Translations under genes and position numbers: made by a program | The notes under the pieces: generated by a model | Seen by the model: only the letters and a program-made list of their open reading frames with translations | Databases searched by the model: none | What the model was told of the DNA's origin: nothing | Assembly: GCF_017815135.1 (NCBI RefSeq) | Contig: NZ_JAGJCF010000020.1 | Span: forward strand, 1-64,000 | DNA from: Jiella mangrovi | Lineage (GTDB): Bacteria; Pseudomonadota; Alphaproteobacteria; Rhizobiales; Rhizobiaceae | Reading direction: 5' to 3' | DNA: 64,000 nt | Shown: positions 49,919-58,366 of the stretch, in pieces | Layout of the letters: the number at the start of each line of letters is the position of its first letter | How positions within the stretch are numbered: the stretch's first letter is position 1

Positions 49919-51136
49919 ATGTCAGCAGTGAAAAGCGAGAAATCGCGGCGGGGCGATCCCGCAGACCGCATCATTCGGCACGCGCAAATGCTGTCGGACC
50001 ACCTGCAGGCCCGGCGCGAGCAGATGTACCCGCCCCATGCGCAAAAGTCGCTGCGTCATTTCATGACCAATGAGGTCTCGAAGCTGACGACGATCCCGGA
50101 ATCGACGCTGAAGCTGATGTCGAACGAGGGGCGCGGGCCCATCCCTGCCCGGCTTGAAAACAATCATCGTGTCTATACGCTGGCTCAAATCAACGAATTA
50201 CGCGTGCTTTTTGCCGAGCAGCGGCCCGGCGACGCTTTGCGCTACCTGCCCCATCGGCGCGACGGAGAACATCTTCAAATCCTCGCGGTCGCAAATTTCA
50301 AAGGCGGAAGCGCCAAGACGACGACCAGCGCCCATCTCGCCCACTATCTCGCGCTGCAGGGCTATCGCGTTCTCGCGATTGATCTCGATCCGCAGGCTTC
50401 GCTTTCGGCGATGTTTGGCGCCCAGCCCGAGATCGACGTTCAGCATAACGAGACCATCTATGCGGCACTGCGCTACGACGATGAGCGCCGTCCGATCACC
50501 GATGTGATCCGCCAGACCTATTTCACCGGCATCGATCTTATCCCCGGCAATATCGAGGTGATGGAATACGAGCACGAAACTCCACGTGTCCTCGCCAATT
50601 CAGGCGTCAGTTCGGATTCGATCTTTTTCGAGCGATTGCGCCTCGCACTCGCTGAGGTCGAGAGTGATTACGATGTTGTTCTCCTCGACACCCCCCCTTC
50701 CCTCGGCTTCCTGACGCTCGGCGCGATCTATGCCGCGACGGGCCTGATCGTTACCGTGCATCCCGCGATGCTGGACGTCATGTCGATGAGCCAGTTCCTT
50801 TTGATGATGGGCGATCTTGTCTCGGTCATCCGCGACGCTGGCGCCTCGCTCCATCAGGATTTCCTGCGTTATGTCGTGACGCGGCACGATCCAATGGATC
50901 AAAGCCAGGTGCACGTGGTGACGATGCTGCGTCATCTCTTTGTAGAGGACGTCCTAACCTCGACGGCGGTGGAGAGCACGGCGATCGAGACGGCGGGGCT
51001 TGCCAAGCGCACGCTCTACGAACTGGAATCTGGAAACATCTCCGCCGCGACGGTCAAGCGCGCGCGGGAGTCGATCGATGCTGTCAACGAACAAATCCTG
51101 GCGATGGTGAGCGAAGCTTGGGGGCGGACGGCATGA
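49919..51136 (+). CDS. repA: Plasmid partitioning ATPase RepA (ParA) of a repABC-type unit
   Basis: A 405-residue ParA with the N-terminal extension of repABC RepA proteins: IRHAQMLSDHLQARREQMYP then KSLRHFMTNEVSKL and the RRVYTL-like NNHRVYTLAQINELR. The ATPase motifs follow: Walker A NFKGGSAKTTTSAHLA, A' AIDLDPQASLSAMFG, Walker B DYDVVLLDTPPSLGF. In such plasmids RepA is both partition ATPase and repressor of the operon. Its TGA overlaps the repB ATG (ATGA at 51133-51136). Confidence 0.95.
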   Translation: MSAVKSEKSRRGDPADRIIRHAQMLSDHLQARREQMYPPHAQKSLRHFMTNEVSKLTTIPESTLKLMSNEGRGPIPARLENNHRVYTLAQINELRVLFAEQRPGDALRYLPHRRDGEHLQILAVANFKGGSAKTTTSAHLAHYLALQGYRVLAIDLDPQASLSAMFGAQPEIDVQHNETIYAALRYDDERRPITDVIRQTYFTGIDLIPGNIEVMEYEHETPRVLANSGVSSDSIFFERLRLALAEVESDYDVVLLDTPPSLGFLTLGAIYAATGLIVTVHPAMLDVMSMSQFLLMMGDLVSVIRDAGASLHQDFLRYVVTRHDPMDQSQVHVVTMLRHLFVEDVLTSTAVESTAIETAGLAKRTLYELESGNISAATVKRARESIDAVNEQILAMVSEAWGRTA

Positions 51137-52218
51137 CGAAACGGCCTGGCCGCAAATCGATTATCGCAAGTTTCGGTTCCTTTGCCGTGCCCCCCGCTTC
51201 ACAAAGCGATGCAGACGAATGCCGCGACGGGCAAGGGCAGGCTCCCTCGGCGGTCGAGGATCGCCGGACAGAGAGCCCGCCGGACGCGAATCCGCTTGCC
51301 GAGCGGCGGGCTGGCCGCGTCGGTGCGGGAGTTATCGGGGTCACCCAGCGCACGCTGACGGATCTGCGCGAGGAGCGCGACCGCCTCCAGTCCCTCGTCG
51401 ATTCCAGCGGTAGCATTGCTATCGACCCGTCGCTCATCGACCCCTCACCGTTCAAGGACCGGCTTCCTGATGACACCGATGCCGACTTCGAGCGATTCCG
51501 GAAACTTCTTAGCGATGAAGGCCAGAAGGTGCCCATCCAGGTCCGCCCCCATCCGAAGGACCAGGGGCGCTATCAGGTGATCTACGGCCATCGCCGCTGG
51601 CGGGCTGCGAAAGATCTTGGAATCAAGGTCAAGGCGACCATCCTCTCGCTCGACGATGGGGAGCTTGCCGTTGCGCAAGGCATCGAGAATGCCGCGCGGC
51701 AGGATCTTTCATGGATTGAGCGGGCGGTTTTTGCTGGACAGATGGACGGGGCCGGCGTCAGGCCCCGCGACATCAAGGCGGCACTCTCTATTGATGACGC
51801 AGAGCTTGCCCGGCTGCGCATGGTTCTGCGCGTCGTGCCGGTAGAGATGATCCGTTTGATCGGTAGGGCGCCGAAGATTGGCCGTCCTCGCTGGCAGGAG
51901 CTAGCGCGAGCGCTCGACACCGATCGTTATGCCCTCCCCCGACTTCGCAAGACCTTGTCAGCTGACAAGGTGTCAAAGCTGTCTTCGGACGAGCGATTTC
52001 GCCACGCCCTTGCGACTGTGAAGGTGCCCGCGAAGCCAGAGCTGAGACCGGTCGATCTGACCGATCCGAGCGGCAAGGTGGTCGGCAAGGCGTCGATCGC
52101 AGACGGCGAGGTGACGCTCACTGTGGCCAAAGAACTGGCCGAACCGTTCCGCGCCTTTATGGAGCAGGAGGTGCCCGATCTCATGACGCGCTTCTTCGAT
52201 CGGAACCGTGATGAGTGA
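51133..52218 (+). CDS. repB: Plasmid partitioning protein RepB (ParB)
   Basis: A 361-residue ParB-type protein: N-terminal basic leader KRPGRKSIIASFG, then DPSLIDPSPFKDRLPDDTDA, the ParB/Srx box (VPIQVRPHPKDQGRYQVIYG, then HRRWRAAKDLG and GIENAARQDLSWIERA), the HTH (RPRDIKAALSIDDAELARL) and a C-terminal dimer domain. It binds centromere-like parS sites and cooperates with RepA. The palindrome ACCTTGTCAGCTGACAAGGT lies inside the 3' part of this gene, and a near-copy lies just after it. Start ATG 51133 overlaps repA. Confidence 0.94.
   Translation: MTKRPGRKSIIASFGSFAVPPASQSDADECRDGQGQAPSAVEDRRTESPPDANPLAERRAGRVGAGVIGVTQRTLTDLREERDRLQSLVDSSGSIAIDPSLIDPSPFKDRLPDDTDADFERFRKLLSDEGQKVPIQVRPHPKDQGRYQVIYGHRRWRAAKDLGIKVKATILSLDDGELAVAQGIENAARQDLSWIERAVFAGQMDGAGVRPRDIKAALSIDDAELARLRMVLRVVPVEMIRLIGRAPKIGRPRWQELARALDTDRYALPRLRKTLSADKVSKLSSDERFRHALATVKVPAKPELRPVDLTDPSGKVVGKASIADGEVTLTVAKELAEPFRAFMEQEVPDLMTRFFDRNRDE
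51952..51971. promoter_or_regulatory. Candidate parS palindrome 1
   Basis: ACCTTGTCAGCTGACAAGGT is a perfect 20-bp palindrome inside the 3' part of repB. Its first 16 bases recur at 52239-52254. parS sites of repABC plasmids are 16-bp palindromes within or near the rep operon; the sequence here is not the classical GTT-N4-GC-N4-AAC, so the assignment rests on symmetry, repetition and position. Confidence 0.55.
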
Positions 52219-52236
52219 GTTAAGGGCGATTTGCAA

Positions 52237-52258
52237 AACCTTGTCAGCTGACAGGGTT
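52237..52258. promoter_or_regulatory. Candidate parS palindrome 2
   Basis: A 22-bp palindrome with one mismatch (left arm AACCTTGTCAG, right arm CTGACAGGGTT), 19 bp downstream of the repB stop. It shares 16 consecutive bases with site 1. Two copies bracketing the end of repB fit ParB loading sites of this replicon. Confidence 0.55.
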
Positions 52259-52483
52259 CTCGCGCCGATGGCAAATGATCTTGACTGCGGTAGCCTATTG
52301 GGCGGCTCAAAACCTGCCTGTAAAGCTGGCGTGTTTGCTGTTGGATCGCCTTTAAGGTTTGGAGGCGCGGATATCTGTTACGGGCTGGAAACTAGCGAAG
52401 GCAAGACAGCCGCGCTCGCGTGCAGTGCCGGCCCGGCTGACGACATCCCCTTAATACACAACGCAACACTGGAGATACGATAG

Positions 52484-52512
52484 GCAAAAGAAAAGGCCCC
52501 GAAGCGGGAGCC
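52484..52512 (-). terminator. Rho-independent terminator of the antisense RNA
   Basis: On the minus strand GGCTCCCG and CGGGGCC pair around a 3-nt loop with one bulged T, followed by TTTTCTTTT (plus positions 52494-52486). It lies where the counter-transcribed RNA of repABC operons normally ends. Confidence 0.75.
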
Positions 52513-52542
52513 GCCTGGAGCCTGATCCGATATGGTGTGGTG
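52487..52542 (-). ncRNA. Putative counter-transcribed RNA (incompatibility RNA) upstream of the third rep gene
   Basis: A minus-strand sigma-70-like promoter (52577-52549) would start transcription near 52542, and a hairpin with a T-run ends it near 52487, giving ~56 nt. In repABC plasmids a 55-60 nt antisense RNA in the repB-repC gap represses repC and determines incompatibility; size, strand and position here are the same. The target would be the leader of the gene at 52633. The sequence itself was not compared with known inc RNAs. Confidence 0.65.
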
Positions 52543-52548
52543 CCATCA

Positions 52549-52577
52549 GATCTAGCCTCCTTCGCTGACATCGTCAA
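52549..52577 (-). promoter_or_regulatory. Promoter of the antisense RNA
   Basis: On the minus strand TTGACG (52577-52572), a 17-bp spacer and TAGATC (52554-52549). The -35 is a near-consensus sigma-70 box with optimal spacing, pointing away from the rep gene at 52633, i.e. antisense to its leader. Confidence 0.6.
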
Positions 52578-52632
52578 CTGAAATCGCGGTTTCCCGCCAC
52601 GGACCTTCTTTGCCTCGCGCAAGGAAGAGACG

Positions 52633-53469
52633 ATGACGGAAGAACAAGGACGCATGCCGCAAGGCGTGCCAATGCCGACGCATGCCCTGGAAACTGGGGG
52701 TGACGCCGGAACGGACCTGTTTGCCTGGTCGCCGGGGGAAGTAGCCGCGCCGCACCCGACCTTCACGGCGCGTGCGGCGATCTGGCGCGATCAGCGCGCC
52801 GGTCTGATTTCGATCGCCGAGGCGCAGCGGCGGTCCGCCGCGATCGGCGCGGTGGAGGCGAAGCCGACGTCCAACGGGCAGGGCACGCCGGGAAAAAGTC
52901 GCCCGCCGGTCGCCCGGCCGCGTCACGAGCGCCCATCGCCCAATGAGAGCCGCCAATATGCCCAGCCGATGGCGACGACGGCCGCGCGCGACGATCGTCT
53001 GACACCCAACGCCAAGGCCTTCCTCCAGGTGCTGCGCGCGCGATGCGGCAAGGGCCGCGAGACGACGATCACCAAGGGCACGGCCGGGAACATCATGGCC
53101 CGTTCGACGCGCACCATAAGGCGCTATCTCGTCGATCTCGTGCGCTTCGGCTATGTCGAACTCGAAACCCTGCGCAATTCCCGCGGCATGCATCTTGGGC
53201 TGATCGTCCGCATCACCGACCAGGTCGCGCCATTCTATGAAGAGGCGAGGGGCCTCGCGAAATGGCTCGCCGCGACGCCGCGAGCGATCTTCGAACCCTT
53301 CAAGTCGGTCGTCGCTTCAAGGAATAAGGGGGTGACACTTTTGTCATCCAAAAACCAAAACCAAATCATCAATACCTCCGCTCCGCTCAAAAACGCGGAC
53401 ACGGGCCAACAAGCGGCCCGTGAAAGGCTCTTGAGAAAAGATTGGGCAAAAGCCGTGCCACGATCCTGA
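52633..53469 (+). CDS. Winged-helix protein in the repC position, candidate replication initiator
   Basis: A 278-residue protein that I cannot place in a family. Residues 1-115 are Pro/Ala-rich and basic with no clear fold. Residues ~118-200 look like a winged helix: LTPNAKAFLQVLRARCGKGR, NIMARSTRTIRRYLVDLVRF and a hairpin NSRGMHLGLIVRITDQ. The C-terminus is basic (ARERLLRKDWAKAVPRS). By position (downstream of repAB, behind an antisense RNA and ahead of a gap) it corresponds to repC, but none of the usual RepC landmarks, e.g. the R-x-E-K-W start or the long RP-C N-terminal domain, is visible. ATG 52633 follows AAGGAAGAG. A replication role is inferred only from context. Confidence 0.6.
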   Translation: MTEEQGRMPQGVPMPTHALETGGDAGTDLFAWSPGEVAAPHPTFTARAAIWRDQRAGLISIAEAQRRSAAIGAVEAKPTSNGQGTPGKSRPPVARPRHERPSPNESRQYAQPMATTAARDDRLTPNAKAFLQVLRARCGKGRETTITKGTAGNIMARSTRTIRRYLVDLVRFGYVELETLRNSRGMHLGLIVRITDQVAPFYEEARGLAKWLAATPRAIFEPFKSVVASRNKGVTLLSSKNQNQIINTSAPLKNADTGQQAARERLLRKDWAKAVPRS

Positions 53470-53604
53470 GATCGCTCAGCGGCCTTTGACGCCAGTTTCG
53501 CCCTTTCGCATGCGCACCTGTCAAACGGGTGAGCGTTCGTATGTCTCAACGGGCCGGATGGGGACGACCTTTACGAGCTTCAGCTTGCCGCCATCCGCTG
53601 CAGT

Positions 53605-55948
53605 TCAGGCTGCCCGCCAGACCTGATTGAGAATGCGCGCGGCGATCTCGGCCTTATCCCGCGGCAGGAAGCGGCCATAGTGCTGGGGCGACCATTTGAG
53701 GGGTGTCCTGGATCGCGTAGCTCGCCTGCTCGTAGGAGCCGGTCTGTTTCAGGATATGGGTCGCCAGCACGTCGCGGATATTATGCGGGCCGTGCGGCAG
53801 AAGGCTGGGAATCGCGCCGCGCCCGGTCCAGGGATTGTAAATCCCATATCTCTGGATCGTGAGGCGCCAGGCTTCGAAGAAGGTGTTTTGATTGTAGGCC
53901 GCATCGGCGCTGGTTCGCTTTACCGATTTGATGAAGAAGGTGCCGGGATCTTCCGCCGGGCCGAGGCAGCGGGCGCGGTGGCGATCAAGCCAGGCCTCGA
54001 TCGCCTCGTAGAGGCCGCCAAGATCGGGAAGGATCAGGCGGAAGGGTTTGGCGCCGAAGAAGGACGAGGCGTGGTTCTTGAAGGCGAGCGAGGGAATGAG
54101 GATTTCCCAGCCGCTCTCCTTCGTGTTCCAGCGAAGCTCACCGCGCCGGCGTTCCTCGAGCACACGCTCGGATGTCGGGATGCGGCCTCGCGGGCAAACG
54201 AGGAGTTCACGCAGGTTCTTCTGGCGAAGGCCTGTGTGAAGACCGAAGCGCAGAAGCAGAAACGATCGGACCGCCTCGGCCGCGGCCTTTGGGTAGCGCC
54301 GCTCGTCCGGCATGCGCCGGACGATCTCCTCGGTGATCTTCCGATATTCCCCGACCGGGCTCTTGGCTTCGAGCACTGGGAGGATCGGCTCGAACGGATC
54401 GCGATGGATACGGGCGACGCGGTTCAGCTCGCGGGTTCTGTGCCGGCCATGGGAATGCATGGCGTCGCAGGCCGCGTTCCAGTCGGTCTTGGCCGACGCG
54501 ATCTCGTCTTCATCGACAAGGCCGGGGATCGGGGCGAGATGCTCGATCAGGCGCGGCGTCTGGCGAAGCCAGCCGGTTTCCTTCTGGACGAGGGCGAGGA
54601 CGATCGACAGCATGTCGACTTCCCATTTGGTGTAGAAGCCGCGCCTTGCCTCGCGCCAGCCGAGATACCAGTCCCAGACACGCGGAAAGAGCAGGTGGGC
54701 AAAGGACAGGGAGGCGAGATCGGCGCCGTAGCCCCGGATCTCGCCTTGAGGGGATGCCGCGAGCGCGCCAAACATCAGGCCGAGATGCTCGATCTTCTGC
54801 GAGGCGGTCTCGGCGTTCCAGACACCTGAACGGCGCAGGCCGAAAGCGGTGAGTGTCGCGGTCTTGAAGCGTAGCAGCTCGGTCATCTCACGCTGAAGGC
54901 GCTCTGGCGCGTCGACCACCATGCTGACGGTCTTGTCGGCGTTTCCGTCGCCGTCGGCGGCACCATTCCCGGCAACGGCATTGTCGTTGAAGATGAGAGG
55001 CGAGCGTGCCTTGTGCTTTCCGGTCCTGCGGACCGCTCCGTCCAAAGGCCGAAACCGCACCGCGAAGCGCTGGCGCTGAGCGGCAGCCTGATAGCGCCGG
55101 TAGTCGGTCGATCCGGAAATGATATTCGCGCGGACCCAGGCGATAATTTCATCTTGTTCTTGAAGGGAACGACGGGCGAAGTCGTTGGGCAGATGCCAGG
55201 CCAGACGCCGGCGCTCGGCGGCGGGGCAATCGTCGAGGGCGTTGCCGATCGTGGGGCGGGCCGGGTGGGGGAGTTTTACCCGCAGCGAGCCCGCGGGCAG
55301 GCGATAGCGATGCTCGATGAGGTCCAGGGCCTGAAGGCTTGTCACCGATCGCGGCGAGGCCGTTCCCTTGACCCATTTATCGAGTGTGAGGCGTTCCAGC
55401 CGCACACCGGAGGCGGTGACGGCGCGCGCCAGCATGCCGACGGTTTCGCCGAAACGATCGAGATGCAGCTTCAGAGTTGCGGAGAGATCGTCCGGATCAT
55501 CCCATTCGCTCCAGAGCGGTTCGGCATGCACGACGATCGGCCGGGGCTTGGGGCCGCGTTTGGCTGACTCAGTCGAAGCATCGACGGGCGTCGTCTTCGG
55601 TCGTGAGTTCCTGGCTCGGGCTTGTCTGCCGGTCCTACTCCGTTCCAGCGCGGAGGCCTTTCCGCTGCCCAAGGGCTTATCAGCCAGCGCCCGGCAGAGC
55701 GCATCGCAGAGCGGCTGAATATGCGAGCGGGCCGCAACGAGACTGCGGATTTCGATACCAGTCTGTTCGGACAGAAGCACGGCGTCGATGCCGTGCCCGC
55801 GATAGGGTGGGAACTGCCGCTTCACGAGACAGAGCTCGAGATAGGCGCGCAGGTTCACGAGATCATCGGGCGCCATGTGAGCCGCGAGACGGGCCTTGCA
55901 GTAAAGGGCAATGCGTGTCGCGTCGAAGCGTGGAGTGGGTCGTGGCAT
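53605..55948 (-). pseudogene. Large tyrosine recombinase, frameshifted before the catalytic tyrosine
   Basis: About 780 codons on the minus strand. The N-terminal half is rich in charged residues and of unknown fold; the C-terminal ~200 residues show integrase motifs: Arg in LLRFGLHTGLRQKNLRELLV, and HNIRDVLATHILKQTGSYEQ holding His-x-x-Arg. The frame then fails: DTPQMVAPALWPLPAAG. Removing one base from the G4 at 53685-53688 (plus strand) gives QHYGRFLPRDKAEIAARILN and a stop at 53605, restoring the Tyr nucleophile. So either the enzyme is inactivated at its last step or one base is a sequencing error. Start ATG 55948 is a choice among several; GTG 55987 is possible. Confidence 0.8.
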
Positions 55949-56103
55949 GTTTGGAATCCGTTCCGTTTTTGAACGGGTTGGACTCATGGAAGCGATTGGT
56001 TTCGAGGGGCCTTCGTCCTTTCCTCCTTCACGTCTCGCGGGCCGCTATTTCCCCATAACGTCCGCGAGCCCAGTCGCGGCCTCGTCCGAATTCGAACAGT
56101 GCC

Positions 56104-56694
56104 TCAGAGCGACTTTTCATAGCTTTTGAGCACGTCCACGGTTTCAGTGAGACCGGCGGCGTCCATGTCCCACAGGAGTTGGCGGGCTGTCTTTTCCGGG
56201 CGCTTCATTCTCATTCGCATGGTGCGGATGGCAGCCACGGCCTTTCCTTCATCGAGCGCCACGGTGCTTGCCAGGAAGGTGTCCGCAGATAGGGCCTCGA
56301 TACCGAACCGACCCACGTAATCGGGTGGGAAATCCGCAAGGTTCTCGGTGACGATGATGGCAGCCTGCGTCTTTATGGCGGCAGCAAGGACGTGCCTGTC
56401 GCCAGGATCAGGCAATTCCGCGCAGGCGGGCAGGAACCGTTCGAACTCCGAGACCATCGCTTCTTCAAAGGCGCTCTGCATGAACTGACACGCTTTCGCT
56501 GCCCGTTCCGCGGCATCTGCTACGCCTTTGCTCGCCAGTATCTTTTCGATGGCTTTTTCGGTCTCCCTCATGATCTCTGCCGACCAGCGAACGCGGAAGA
56601 ACTCGGCTTCCGCGAGTGTGAGAAGCAAATTACGCGGCAGAGCGCCTGCGAGCGTGCAGGCATCGATGAGGGCGGTGAACCGGTTGGCGAACAC
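56104..56694 (-). CDS. PIN-domain toxin
   Basis: A 196-residue PIN-domain protein: first Asp in FTALIDACTLAGALPR, then a long helical insert, the second acidic cluster CAELPDPGDRHVLAAAIKTQ and a third in AAIIVTENLADFPPDYV. These are the Asp/Asp/Asp residues of Mg-dependent PIN RNases. It starts two bases after the stop of the HTH gene at 57158-56697, forming a toxin-antitoxin-like pair with the antitoxin first. In plasmids such pairs give post-segregational maintenance. Confidence 0.87.
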   Translation of the reverse strand: MFANRFTALIDACTLAGALPRNLLLTLAEAEFFRVRWSAEIMRETEKAIEKILASKGVADAAERAAKACQFMQSAFEEAMVSEFERFLPACAELPDPGDRHVLAAAIKTQAAIIVTENLADFPPDYVGRFGIEALSADTFLASTVALDEGKAVAAIRTMRMRMKRPEKTARQLLWDMDAAGLTETVDVLKSYEKSL

Positions 56695-56696
56695 GC

Positions 56697-57158
56697 CTAC
56701 AGAGACTCCGCATCCATCTCGGCAAGGCTCTCCAGAGCTTGTCGTCGCTTTTCCCCTCTCTCAGCCTTGTAGGCAAAGAGGGCTTCGGCCTTGATCCTGC
56801 GATGCTTGCCGGCCATCGAATATTCGATCTCACCCTTCTTCAAGAGCGAGATCAGGAAGGGTCTCGAGACGTTCAGAATGTCTGCCGCCTGCTGGGTGGT
56901 CAGCAACTGCTCGACGGGCACGAGCGTAACGGCATCGCCCCTGCCGATATGCCGCAGCAATTCCATCAGGAGGTTCGATAGACCCGGCGTGAGCGTGATC
57001 TCGATGGGTCTGTTGTCTTCGTCGAGGACATGCAGGTTCGCATCGCCGCCAGCCTGAGCCGCCAGGATCTTGCGCAGCTGGTTTGCAGCTTCCTGCTCGT
57101 TCATGGAGGGCAGGCGCCCGTCCATCTCCTTCTCAGTCGACACTGCCGGTATCGTCAT
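56697..57158 (-). CDS. Excisionase-type HTH antitoxin
   Basis: A 153-residue protein whose central MerR/excisionase-like helix-turn-helix reads EQLLTTQQAADILNVSRPFL then LLKKGEIEYSMAGKHRRIKA. The N-terminal ~60 residues (LRKILAAQAGGDANLHVLDE) and the C-terminal AERGEKRRQALESLAEMD resemble antitoxins paired with PIN toxins of the VapBC-like type. GGAGAG precedes the ATG. It overlaps nothing but abuts the toxin gene; the 187-bp upstream region should contain the operator. Confidence 0.85.
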   Translation of the reverse strand: MTIPAVSTEKEMDGRLPSMNEQEAANQLRKILAAQAGGDANLHVLDEDNRPIEITLTPGLSNLLMELLRHIGRGDAVTLVPVEQLLTTQQAADILNVSRPFLISLLKKGEIEYSMAGKHRRIKAEALFAYKAERGEKRRQALESLAEMDAESL

Positions 57159-57345
57159 CGCCTCTCTCCCTGTTCACTCGAGAGGTAGGCACTAAACGAA
57201 ATAAACGCAACAACTGTCATTCAGAGACGATCGAAAGGCTGTCAGACGTTCTGGAAAACTCGTCCATGAGCGGAATGACGAAAGACATGCATTTCACTTC
57301 ACGCACCCCCCTCGCAATTGAACTCCAGCGGTTTCAGCCTCAAAA

Positions 57346-58110
57346 CTACGCCTCAAGTTCAACGACCAGTCCGTCGTCGAAATTGGGGTTGGAGAACATC
57401 GGACCAGCCGGGTTGCATAGAATACGCGTTCCGTTCGGCCGCGTCATGTCGATGCTCGTATGGATATGGCCATGGATCCAAAGCGCTATTCGGCCACTGT
57501 CGGTCAGCTCTGACAGATCAGAGGCGCAGTTTCCGGCCGCCCATGTGCCGCGTGCGTTTCCCGGCAAGCAATCGGGATGGGGTGCGGGATGCGTCACGAC
57601 GACTTGGGGGAAAGAACTGTTATCGGCCGCAATGATCGAGGAAAGTCGTGATTTCGCCTTGGCGTGGATGGCTTCGGCATCGCCGACGGTGAACGGGCGG
57701 CAGGTTGGCCTGCCTGCCATAGCGATCGGCTCGCCGGTCGGGGCATGCATATCGGCCAGTTCGCCCGCCAACCGGTAATCGGTCCAGAGGGTGGCTCCAG
57801 CGAACCGGCATCCGGCAACGGTGACAACCTCGCCATCGAGCAGGATCAAGCCAGCTTCTTCGGCAAGCTGCTTCGCCTTGCGAAGGTCGCGGGATAGAAC
57901 GCCTTTTCAATGCTCGTGATTTCCCATGACGAAGACGACCGGCTTACCGCCCGAAAGGGTCGTGAGCAGTTTCAGTCCGCGTCGTACATCGGCCTGCCAG
58001 ATGTCGCCCGCTGCGACCAGGACATCAAAGTCGGGTAAAGCGGGATCGAAAGCATCCGGAAACGGTACCGATTCCATATGAAGATCGGACATGATCCATA
58101 GCCTGGGCAA
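57346..58110 (-). pseudogene. Metallophosphoesterase with internal stop
   Basis: A calcineurin-like phosphoesterase split by a TGA at 57909-57907. Upstream: WIMSDLHMESVPFPDAFDPA, LVAAGDIWQ and FVMGNHEH (motifs D-x-H, GD and GNHE of the family). Downstream after the stop: KGVLSRDLRKAKQLAEEAGL, LLDGEVVTVAGCRF, VVVTHPAPHPD and IHGHIHTSIDM (the later H and GHxH motifs). A TGG (Trp) in place of TGA would give ~254 residues of normal type. All metal ligands are present, so the mutation is probably recent or an artefact. Confidence 0.85.
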
Positions 58111-58366
58111 CTGGGTGTCTCTCTACGAAGGCGGATCGTGTCCCACGACGTGGTGTAGCTGGCGTTTATCGCCATGCTCTACGGCAAGGCCGGGAGGATC
58201 AGCGCGCGTCGCGGTCATACCCGATGCAGAATAACGGTTCGCGCGCCGCGACGCATCTGGCTGCGTACCGAAGAGGAAGAGAGAGGGGACGAGAGGTGTT
58301 TCCAACACCTTTCAGGAGAGACGTTATGTCTTTCACCCTCGGTCCTCTGACCGTTCTCCGGACACC

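Noticed and set aside
53696-54829. Long plus-strand open frame of 377 codons
   Set aside because: Lies antisense to the recombinase gene, which has clear integrase motifs; the plus frame has no family features.
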